NCBI RefSeq assembly: GCF_033449965.1
Contig: NZ_CP137761.1
Coordinates: 3,348,001 to 3,412,000, forward strand
From: Bacillus sp. T3
GTDB lineage: Bacteria; Bacillota; Bacilli; Bacillales; Cytobacillaceae
DNA: 64,000 bases
Reading direction: 5' to 3'
The position numbers and the translations under genes were made by a program. The first letter of the stretch is position 1. Each line of letters opens with the position of its first letter. Of the stretch, positions 57,367-64,000 are shown one piece after another. Below the pieces are notes generated by a model. That model was given only the letters and a program-made list of their open reading frames with translations, was not told where the DNA came from and ran no database searches.

Positions 57367-58497
57367 ATGGCTGAAATATATTTGGACAATAGCGCCACAA
57401 CGAAACCATATCCAGAAGTGACCATTCAAGTGATCAGAATGCTGACTGAAGTTTACGGGAACCCATCATCGATTCACCGTCTCGGTCAAGAGAGTCGGCT
57501 CGTAATCGAGCAGGCACGGCAAACGATTGCTGACACACTTGCCGTTCATTCTAATGAAATCTACTTCACTTCAGGTGGGACAGAATCGGACAATTTAGCG
57601 ATCAAGGGTGCCTGTCTTGCCAATTCTAAGCATGGAAACAAAATCGTCACCACCGTTGCCGAACATTCGGCAGTGATCAAATCCATTCGGGATTTAAAGC
57701 GACAAGGCTGGGATGTTACCTATATTTCTGCCCCTCATGGTGAACTAGATATGGATGAGCTTGAGGCTGCGATTGATAACCGCACGGTGCTTGTCAGTGC
57801 AATGCTCGTCAATAACGAAATCGGCAGTATTTTTCCTATTGAAAAAATAAAGAAAATCATCGAACAAAAAAAATCTCCAGCATTGCTCCATTGTGATGCG
57901 GTGCAAGGATACGGAAAAATAGATTTCACAGCAGCCAGTCTCGGTGCGGATTTAATCAGCATTAGTGCTCATAAAATCCACGGTCCAAAGGGTATTGGTG
58001 CCCTTTATGTACGAGAGGGCGTCAACATGTTCTCGCTTCATCTTGGCGGTGGTCAGGAAAATGGATTGCGATCCGGCACGGAGAGTACACCTCTCATTGC
58101 TGGATTTGCCGAGGCTGCTCGACTAACCCACGCCAATCGTGCTGAAAATATTGCCCATATGACGAGGCTTCGAGATTATTGTATTCAGCAGTTGATAACG
58201 CGGATTCCATCTGCAGTGATTAATTCTAGCAAGAAAGGTGCACCGCATATTGTTCATTTTTCATTGCCGGGATTGGAAAATCAGGAAGTCGTCAAATACC
58301 TTAGTTCGAAAGACATCTTTATTTCAAGCGCTGCGGCCTGTAAAGGCAATCGTTCACGCGGACCTGCAATGTTAGAATCAATTGGATTAAGCCGTGAGCT
58401 CGCCGATAGCTCTCTAAGGGTAAGTTTCTCCTACTTGAATAGGGTTGGGGATGTTGATGCGCTGGTGGAGACGTTGGTGGAGTATTATGCAGAGTAA
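57367..58497 (+). CDS. Cysteine desulfurase (NifS/IscS family)
   Basis: 376 residues from ATG 57367 (AGGAAGAGG upstream); a longer frame at 57322 has no site. It starts MAEIYLDNSATTKPYPEVTI. Other motifs are IYFTSGGTESDNLAIKGACL (cofactor phosphate), the His in VTTVAEHSAVIKSIRDL, LVSAMLVNNEIGSIFPIEKI, the PLP-Lys region SISAHKIHGPKGIGALYV, and the active-site Cys loop SSAAACKGNRSRGPAMLESI. It releases sulfur from cysteine for FeS or thiolated tRNA synthesis. The loop form with a short CKG segment resembles the YrvO/NifS group. No scaffold gene is adjacent. Confidence 0.92.
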   Translation: MAEIYLDNSATTKPYPEVTIQVIRMLTEVYGNPSSIHRLGQESRLVIEQARQTIADTLAVHSNEIYFTSGGTESDNLAIKGACLANSKHGNKIVTTVAEHSAVIKSIRDLKRQGWDVTYISAPHGELDMDELEAAIDNRTVLVSAMLVNNEIGSIFPIEKIKKIIEQKKSPALLHCDAVQGYGKIDFTAASLGADLISISAHKIHGPKGIGALYVREGVNMFSLHLGGGQENGLRSGTESTPLIAGFAEAARLTHANRAENIAHMTRLRDYCIQQLITRIPSAVINSSKKGAPHIVHFSLPGLENQEVVKYLSSKDIFISSAAACKGNRSRGPAMLESIGLSRELADSSLRVSFSYLNRVGDVDALVETLVEYYAE

Positions 58498-58534
58498 TTC
58501 TGAACAATGAGTGTTAGCCCATCATATTTGGTAT

Positions 58535-58585
58535 TATGGGGCAAAATGTTGCACCAATGCCCAATGTTGCACCAATACCAGCCAT
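58535..58585 (+). pseudogene. Orphan PMPNVA repeat fragment
   Basis: The segment reads MGQNVAPMPNVAPIPAMR and matches the repeat section of the gene at 56392-56664 in sequence. It has no ribosome site and no membrane helix, and lies between the cysteine desulfurase and sortase genes. Probably a remnant of a second copy of the repeat gene. Confidence 0.6.
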
Positions 58586-58672
58586 GAGGTTTTTTCACCA
58601 TTCTCTATAATGTAAAGATTTGCTTTCAACGACAATTTTAATACGCTGATAGTATGGAGGCTGTTCATATCG

Positions 58673-59428
58673 TCAAAAACTAATAATTTTACCAACCAAA
58701 ACAAATCTTGCTGAATCGAATTCAGAGGAACAAGTTGACAATGTGACCAGCCTATCACCTTCCTGAAATGACGTATTGGCAGCAAATGTTGATTGTTCTT
58801 TTATTTTAACAAATTGTGCTTTTTGTTCTTCTTTTGTTTGAGGAATGTTGTAAATGTTCGATGCGTCATCTATTACATATCCCGCAATCAACTCCACTTT
58901 GTAAGCTTGCCGAGGAGTAATCAAATATACCACAGGATGCTTATCATAATATTCTTGATTCTTATATTTCTTCAATGTTCCAAACATTGTATCATTCTTC
59001 ATATTGTGACCATAAATAATCGTATTTAGATCGGTAAAGTCAGGAGAGTTCCGATGATCCATAAAGATGGTTCCCGCGACATTATATGAACCATCCAACA
59101 ACCTGCGAAGATAATAACTATTATCAGCGCTTTGAACAACAGGGTAGTTGATAGGAGAATCTTCACTATATATCCAGCAGACAATATCTTCGTTTTCTTT
59201 TAAGAGAGAGTCGAAATCAATAGATAAAGGCGCTTTTTCATCTTCAACATCAACTGATAATGATGCTGTTTGCTCTTTAACATCCATATTTACAAATTGG
59301 TTGGCATAATCATCATATAGTTTACTCCTGGCAGCGTACTCCCTATAAACACCTACTAATTTATTTGCTGAATACCCCATCATCCCAACGGCAAGAAGGA
59401 CAATGATAAATCTAATTGTTTTTCTCAT
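58673..59428 (-). CDS. Class B sortase (SrtB-1)
   Basis: About 251 residues from ATG 59428 (AAAGGAGG upstream; the longer frame has none). A membrane anchor MRKTIRFIIVLLAVGMMGYS is followed by the sortase-B fold: DIVCWIYSEDSPINYPVVQS, IFMDHRNSPDFTDLNTIIYG, catalytic His in IIYGHNMKND, Cys in LVTLSTCSSEFDSARFVLVG and Arg shortly after. It attaches surface proteins to peptidoglycan or polymerises pilins. Last gene of the pilus-like locus. Confidence 0.9.
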   Translation of the reverse strand: MRKTIRFIIVLLAVGMMGYSANKLVGVYREYAARSKLYDDYANQFVNMDVKEQTASLSVDVEDEKAPLSIDFDSLLKENEDIVCWIYSEDSPINYPVVQSADNSYYLRRLLDGSYNVAGTIFMDHRNSPDFTDLNTIIYGHNMKNDTMFGTLKKYKNQEYYDKHPVVYLITPRQAYKVELIAGYVIDDASNIYNIPQTKEEQKAQFVKIKEQSTFAANTSFQEGDRLVTLSTCSSEFDSARFVLVGKIISF

Positions 59429-59594
59429 AATATCGATAACCTCCTTTGTGTACGCACAAACATGAGGTGGGGTCTTATTGCTCGTTAAGTTGGGATAGAT
59501 AAATTCAGTACAGTGCATCGTCCAAATGCTTCTCGTTGAAGGATACAGCTGCAATATCTGAGATGCTATTTCTCGTCGATTTTCAAAAACAATA

Positions 59595-59640
59595 AAACAA
59601 CCCCGTCCATGCGTAGCCCGCTAGCACAGATAGGGTGTAG
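59595..59640 (-). other. Structured GC-rich segment between pilin and sortase genes
   Basis: On the minus strand GTGCTAGC then GGGCTACGC lies between ACACCC and GGGGTTGTTTT. It is more GC-rich than its surroundings, can form a weak stem with a T-rich tail and lies after the anchored-protein gene. It may be a terminator or attenuator. Confidence 0.35.
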
Positions 59641-59648
59641 TTATTCCA

Positions 59649-60271
59649 TTATACTTCTGATTTATTATTTTTTAACGTTAAACCAAGAATGAGCAGAATC
59701 CCTGCCCCACAAATAAACAACCCTACATACGGCCAAATCACCGTTTCATCACCTGTTTTCGGCGGATAAGTTGCTAGTTTAGTAGGGGTTCCGGATCATA
59801 ATGATTATGGAAAATAACTTCATCAAGCTTCTTCGTTTCACCAGGCTTGTACAGAATAACCGTAGTTTCCAAACCGCTGCCATTTTCTGCATTGGTTACA
59901 TAAACAATAAGATTGTATACTCTATTATCATATGTACCCCGTTCATGGGTACCTGTTTCCTGAAAAATCGTGTAGTTGTAGATACCGAGAGATGAAAAGT
60001 TAATTTGGGGCAATTTAGCTGTATTGGCTCCCTTAATATTCATACTGAAAACTCCGTTTGCGCTACCTTCCGGCATAGGAAAATCCCTATGATCAGCTTT
60101 CAGAATAATTTTGAAATCCTCAGCGACGGTTGGGGGTGAACCACTCAGCGAAACTGTGACCGGTATTTCACCACTTCGCACCTCTGCTGCCAGTGCCATT
60201 GGTGCAAGTACGGTCAGACACATAGAAAGTATGAGTAACACCATCATAAACTTTGTCGGGTTTGTTCTCAT
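59649..60271 (-). CDS. LPXTG-like anchored pilin/surface protein (apparent frameshift)
   Basis: Joined, about 207 residues. A signal peptide (MRTNPTKFMMVLLILSMCLT, then VLAPMALAAE) comes first. A FctA/Spy0128-like pilin domain follows (PTVAEDFKIILKADHRDFPM, IYNYTIFQETGTHERGTYDN, RVYNLIVYVTNAENGSG). The frame stops after DPEP. The other frame adds PTKLATYPPKTGDETVIWPY, then a membrane helix and KNNKSEV, so it ends in a YPPKTGD sorting signal with a positive tail. The break is in a run of four G (59785-59788), one base short, not CCWGG. Probably a sortase-anchored basal or ancillary pilin. Confidence 0.82.
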
Positions 60272-60283
60272 AGCATTAGTCTC

Positions 60284-61057
60284 CTATTCCGATTTTGACC
60301 AGGGTTTCATAACTGCCAAAATAACCGTCCTTGCATCCGTAAATTCTGACGAGCAAGTGGTAAACGCCAAAATCTGTGGGTCTGCATCCATTGATTTCAA
60401 GTTAGATTCAATCGCAGTATTATTCTTGTATAATGCACTTTTGTCTGCAAATTGAAGCAATCCCTCTATATCACTCTGCCACCGTTCCGGCTCAAAGATC
60501 GATTCATCTGAAGAAGGAACAAGTAAGCAAGCGTAGATTTCTAATTTATAGACTCTATCCAGGTAAAATCAACATTCCAGTTTGATTTTCCCTAAAAAAG
60601 TCTCCTTCTTATACAAATCAAGATCTCCGAACATTTTACCTTTTTCCATATGGTGACCATACAGCAAAGAATACGCATCGTTAAAATTTGAATCATTGCG
60701 TGAGTCAAGAAAAATACTGCCAGCAAATGCAAAATTACCATATACATCGGTATTGATGTAAGATAGGTTTGTTTTCCCTTGCAAGACCGGGTAATCAATA
60801 TTTGTGTTATCCAATGTAACCCAGGCGCGGACATCAGGATTAATCGCCTGTAATTCATCAAAGGAAGGTTTCTGATCCTCAACTATTTGTGGCTTTAGCT
60901 TGATCATTTCATCTTGAACATTATCGACTGCGGCATAGATAAGGCTGTTATCCCATAAGGCATAGGCAGCATACGCACCCGCAAGACATAATGCTAGAAC
61001 TATAACAAGGCTGATTAGGGCATTTGCCCCCTTCAGGATAAATTTGGAGAGCTTCAT
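60284..61057 (-). CDS. Class B sortase (SrtB-2), two apparent frameshifts
   Basis: Joined, about 258 residues. ATG 61057 begins MKLSKFILKGANALISLVIV (membrane anchor). PDVRAWVTLDNTNIDYPVLQ, IFLDSRNDSNFNDAYSLLYG and the His in LLYGHHMEKGKMFG follow. The frame is lost in an A/T run at 60594-60599, and again at a CCAGG at 60559-60563. The third frame continues RVYKLEIYACLLVPSSDESI and ends FTTCSSEFTDARTVILAVMK, the active-site Cys and Arg. Sits between two pilin-like genes, so it may be the pilin polymerase, with SrtB-1 as anchor or the reverse. Confidence 0.83.
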
Positions 61058-61166
61058 GAAAAAACACCCCAATCATGAACTGCATAATTGGGTACCGGAT
61101 GGCACAGCATGCACCATCCGTCCCCTTCCAGAGAAAAATATGCCCTCTTTCTTTTCCATGAATCTA

Positions 61167-62162
61167 TTAATGACGATCAGAAATGCGTCTTCTCATGAAC
61201 AAGACTAGACCGCCTCCGGCAGCAACTAGAATAATAATGTAAGGAAGGCTGTCAAGATTTATACCAGTTTCAACTTGTTTCGTTTTATTATTCGTAATTT
61301 TAACGGTATCTTGGACACTATCAATCTTATTAAGGTTATCGGAGAATGCATATCCAGCAGGATCGTAGCCATCACCTGGTGCAGTTTCCACCACATCGTA
61401 TTTTACTCCATAAGGAAGATTGTTGAATGTAATGGTATCACCGTGCTTAATATTGAATTTCACTACAGCTTCACCATTTGTAAAAGTAACAGTTTGTGGT
61501 GTCGTATACTCTCCACCAGAATAAGTAACAGGGACTTTACTAATATCTTTTCCTGTTGGAGCAGTCAGAGTTATAGTCACTTCAAAGGCTCGGTCCTTTT
61601 GACCTAAGTTTCCTGTAACTTCTTTAGTTATTGCAAGCTCCCTGGCAGAGAATGTATTTTTAAAATTTTGTGCCTTTAGCTTAATGTTATTATCTAAATA
61701 ATACAGACTTGTCACTTGACGAATTAGCCCATTACTTCCATTAATAACAGTTACTGTCAAGTACAAAGGATTTCCATCGTAAGTAACACCGGCAGTAGTA
61801 CCTGCAGTTTCGGTGATCTTGTATGTGAAGATACCCACATGCTCATAAGTAGGTAAGTTTAGAGTGAAATTGTTCGTATCACCGTCAAAATCAGCTTCGT
61901 GCTCTATGAATGGAATTGAAAATGTCGTCTGGCTAAACATTGGCATATTCGCAAAAGTATACTGAGAATCAGTCACATCAAACTTTTCAATGTTGAAGTT
62001 GAAGGTTTCTACGGGACTTATGGTATCATCATTTGTAAGCTTAAAAAACTTTGGTATATTAATACTTGTCATGTCTGCGGGTTCGGTGGCCTGTGCAAAA
62101 TTACCAAAACTCATACTCAATACGAAGGTCAATGCCAGAATCATTACTAATAATTTCTTCAT
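61167..62162 (-). CDS. Pilin-like surface protein with isopeptide-type domains
   Basis: 331 residues. A signal peptide (MKKLLVMILALTFVLSMSFG) is followed by a FctA/Spy0128-like domain (PVETFNFNIEKFDVTDSQYT, IFTYKITETAGTTAGVTYDG). A second CnaB-like domain follows (AITKEVTGNLGQKDRAFEVT, VVETAPGDGYDP). The C-terminus is VETGINLDSLPYIIILVAAG then a helix and RRRISDRH. This is a membrane-anchoring end without canonical LPXTG, with a TG-I-x-LD motif instead. Likely major pilin. ATG 62162 with AGGGAGG. Confidence 0.85.
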   Translation of the reverse strand: MKKLLVMILALTFVLSMSFGNFAQATEPADMTSINIPKFFKLTNDDTISPVETFNFNIEKFDVTDSQYTFANMPMFSQTTFSIPFIEHEADFDGDTNNFTLNLPTYEHVGIFTYKITETAGTTAGVTYDGNPLYLTVTVINGSNGLIRQVTSLYYLDNNIKLKAQNFKNTFSARELAITKEVTGNLGQKDRAFEVTITLTAPTGKDISKVPVTYSGGEYTTPQTVTFTNGEAVVKFNIKHGDTITFNNLPYGVKYDVVETAPGDGYDPAGYAFSDNLNKIDSVQDTVKITNNKTKQVETGINLDSLPYIIILVAAGGGLVLFMRRRISDRH

Positions 62163-62254
62163 GGTAAATCCTCCCTTTTAATCTAGTTTTTTATTTTAAC
62201 TATTTTTGCAGAATTGCCACATATTATTTACACACATACTCAAATCTTACGGGT

Positions 62255-62809
62255 TTACAAGCTCCGCCTGCGGAGGATGGTAATCACTTTTCCCTCCACA
62301 GCATTCATCAAGATCGGACCGAATTCACGACTATCCTGTGCCTGTATTCGATAATCTCCAAGGACAAAGATAGAATCTTTCGGCACGCGATAGGGGTATT
62401 TGATTCCTTCTTTGGCGTTTGTCGGAAACATTATTTCGCCTGTTTGCACCGTTCCGTTGACAAGTAGTGTTCCGCTTTTATCGATTGTGACGACATCATC
62501 TTCCCGTCCAATAACACGCCCGATATTTCGGTTCCCGTTCTCTTCATAGATAACAACATCGTTTTTGATATATTCTTTCTGCAATCGGAAGCCAATGATT
62601 AAATCACCATCCTTAATTGCAGGAAACATCCCATTTCCACTAGCTCTTGTAATCAAAAAGAGTTGCGTGAATAGTAGGTATACTATAACCGCCAGCATAA
62701 GGAGCCTCTGAAAAAGTTGCCAATAGCCTGTTCTTATGGCTAAACTACTTTTTCGTTGTTTTATAACCTCAGAGATATTAGTAGATTTTTGAGCTTTACT
62801 CATCATCAC
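62255..62809 (-). CDS. Signal peptidase I homologue lacking both catalytic residues (SipA-like)
   Basis: 184 residues with one N-terminal TM segment (LLMLAVIVYLLFTQLFLI) and the SPase I fold: SGNGMFPAIKDGDLIIGFRL, RNIGRVIGREDDVVTIDKSG, then YPYRVPKDSIFVLGD and DSREFGPILMNAVEGKVITI. At the motif where the catalytic Ser should be (SMxP) there is GMFP, and where the Lys should precede RVIG there is Gly (NIGRVIG). Streptococcal SipA proteins of pilus loci have the same double loss and aid pilus polymerisation. So probably a pilus assembly factor, not a protease. Confidence 0.88.
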   Translation of the reverse strand: MMMSKAQKSTNISEVIKQRKSSLAIRTGYWQLFQRLLMLAVIVYLLFTQLFLITRASGNGMFPAIKDGDLIIGFRLQKEYIKNDVVIYEENGNRNIGRVIGREDDVVTIDKSGTLLVNGTVQTGEIMFPTNAKEGIKYPYRVPKDSIFVLGDYRIQAQDSREFGPILMNAVEGKVITILRRRSL

Positions 62810-62834
62810 CCCTTCTCTCTGTCCTGCCTAATTT

Positions 62835-63166
62835 TCTATTGAATCCGGTTGTCGGCAGTTGTTTCATAGTTTTTTTTGTAGTGCTCAAGCAGGGTGTCAT
62901 ACCTGGACGCGTTCCGCCATCAGTGCAGATTGGTACATGGCATTCAACTCATCAATTTTTTTCCAAACATCCCGCTCGCTTACACCTCCGAAAAATTGTT
63001 TGCGAAAACGAATATTCTCTAACCATTCCGCCATTTTCTTTTGTTCAAGGTTAAATTCTTGGTGGAATAAATCTTCATTTTCGTGAAACGGTCCCTCGAT
63101 TAGGTTATTAGCACTTTGGGGCATCTGTTTTCGATTGGTTTTGCGTATGCCCCTCATGATCGCCAC
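62835..63166 (-). CDS. Small charged pilus-locus protein (apparent frameshift)
   Basis: Joined, about 110 residues. MAIMRGIRKTNRKQMPQSAN, NLIEGPFHENEDLFHQEFNL, RFRKQFFGGVSERDVWKKID and ELNAMYQSALMAERV are in the first frame. The frame then meets TGA, while the next frame continues RYDTLLEHYKKNYETTADNR. The break is a CCTGG at 62902-62906 with one extra base. It lacks a signal peptide, looks helical and DivIVA-like in the VWKKIDELNAMYQSAL part, and its start overlaps the end of the upstream pilin gene. Function unknown. Confidence 0.7.
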
Positions 63167-64000
63167 CTATCCTCTTGGCTGTAAATATTACGGACACGAA
63201 TTACGATAAACGCCAAGCCAATAGCAACGACAACTAGGATGATAAAAACATAGAGTTGAGTATCTAAGAAAATACCAGTATCAATGGGGACATTTTTTTC
63301 GTTGTTAACGGTAATGGTTTTAACTCCCATCCCATCTACATTGATGGTATATGTACCACCAGTGTTAGGTAGCCGAACAACATCATCTACCACAACAGAA
63401 ACTTTATAATCGCCGCTATCTACCTCGGTCAACGTTAAAATAGCATCCCTCGGAAGATTTGGGAGAGTATAGACCCCGTCATGAGATAAATTGAAGGTAA
63501 ATTGTTTAGAAAAATGCTCCCCTTTAACAGCTGTTACGGTAAATGAGAATACTTGAGATCTGTCACCAAAATTGCCGGTGACGAATTTTTTTACCGTAAT
63601 AGCTTCTGTATCAACCGTAACATCAGCTGTAGCGACTTTTGGTATTAAATCCCCACCAATAATGGCCTTGTTAGTAAGGGTATGGCTATCCACCACATTC
63701 TCATTAACATAGGCTTTTACATAATAGGTTTTTGCTGCGCCGAGATTTAACCTTAAGCCGGCTTCCAAAGTGATAACACCGCCTTCAGTAACAGAGGTTG
63801 GTGTCCATTTTATCTTGTCCAAAGACGTTCCGAGTATCGTAATACCGGCAGGAATGGTATCTGTCACATCTATTCCAGACAGGGCAATTTGACTATCGTT
63901 TTTAACCGTAATGGTATAGATTAGTTCATCTCCGATGGTTGCATTTGGCCTGTCAGCACTCTTGGCAATGGAGTAGGCAATAATAATATTTATTTTCATC
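63154..64000 (-). CDS. C-terminal part of a large DUF11/CnaB surface adhesin (partial)
   Basis: The frame is open to the window edge; the apparent ATG 63999 is probably internal. It reads DELIYTITVKNDSQIALSGI, DVTDTIPAGITILGTSLDKI (DUF11 repeat pattern), then a CnaB-like domain (VKKFVTGNFGDRSQVFSFTV, LPRDAILTLTEVDSGDYKVS) and VPIDTGIFLDTQLYVFIILV with a positive tail RNIYSQEDRWRS. The TG-I-x-LD end matches that of the pilin at 61167. Likely the tip or shaft adhesin of the pilus locus. First gene of the visible operon part. Confidence 0.82.
   Translation of the reverse strand, partial: MKINIIIAYSIAKSADRPNATIGDELIYTITVKNDSQIALSGIDVTDTIPAGITILGTSLDKIKWTPTSVTEGGVITLEAGLRLNLGAAKTYYVKAYVNENVVDSHTLTNKAIIGGDLIPKVATADVTVDTEAITVKKFVTGNFGDRSQVFSFTVTAVKGEHFSKQFTFNLSHDGVYTLPNLPRDAILTLTEVDSGDYKVSVVVDDVVRLPNTGGTYTINVDGMGVKTITVNNEKNVPIDTGIFLDTQLYVFIILVVVAIGLAFIVIRVRNIYSQEDRWRS

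Noticed and set aside
59595..59640. A riboswitch before the sortase gene
   Set aside because: The GC-rich segment does not match any riboswitch consensus I know, including c-di-GMP types, and lies between two genes of one operon.
1..64000. CRISPR arrays, tRNA or rRNA genes, prophage
   Set aside because: No regularly spaced repeats of CRISPR type, no recognisable tRNA or rRNA segments and no phage structural genes were seen.

Overview
The window looks like a chromosomal segment of a low-GC, spore-forming Bacillaceae bacterium (Bacillus/Neobacillus-like). Evidence is the AT-rich sequence, GGAGG-type ribosome sites, TTG and GTG starts, and spore genes: two GerPA/GerPF-like proteins, an Hsp20-like protein, a Tgl spore-coat transglutaminase, a YjcZ-like small protein and a YlbF-family protein. 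No rRNA, tRNA or CRISPR array was recognised.

Layout. 1-6511: a Wadjet-type anti-plasmid SMC operon in the order jetD-jetA-jetB-jetC (minus strand, jetC cut by the window edge). 6947-17151: an aminotransferase, a stand-alone diflavin-reductase-like protein, an arsR/permease/thioredoxin operon, an ABC exporter with FtsX-type permease, and an Old Yellow Enzyme/dienoyl-CoA-reductase-like protein. 17471-23131: small proteins, a multi-pass permease, an aldo/keto reductase, a D-2-hydroxyacid dehydrogenase flanked by two copies of a MITE-like repeat, and a GapB-type GAPDH. 23668-26117: spore-associated small genes. 26508-28068: an IS1182-family element with a visible 7-bp target duplication. 28237-31857: a three-subunit molybdenum hydroxylase operon. 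32129-32887: dapB. 33073-39054: a six-gene acyl-CoA metabolism operon (ligase, SDR, two MaoC proteins, thiolase, acyl-CoA dehydrogenase) preceded by a consensus sigma-54 promoter and a divergent CBS-PAS-AAA+ activator. 41164-46539: SDR, HAD phosphatase, GH4 6-phospho-beta-glucosidase with a divergent RpiR regulator, and a UPF0316 protein. 47003-52145: an mpsABC/dabAB-type operon with a degenerate carbonic anhydrase and an attenuator-like leader. 52497-58585: YitT, Tgl, an IS3-family element, a repeat protein, a CC-motif protein and a cysteine desulfurase. 58673-64000: a sortase-B pilus-like locus with two sortases, three surface proteins and a signal-peptidase homologue lacking both catalytic residues.

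The most unusual global signal is that many genes are split by single-base frameshifts, and most of these shifts (17 by my count, plus one adjacent) lie exactly at CCWGG pentamers; only about five do not. This is most simply a systematic sequencing/basecalling artefact at a methylated CCWGG (Dcm-like) motif. I therefore annotate the split genes as single genes with apparent frameshifts and not as decayed pseudogenes. All family assignments come from reading the translated sequence; no database search was run.
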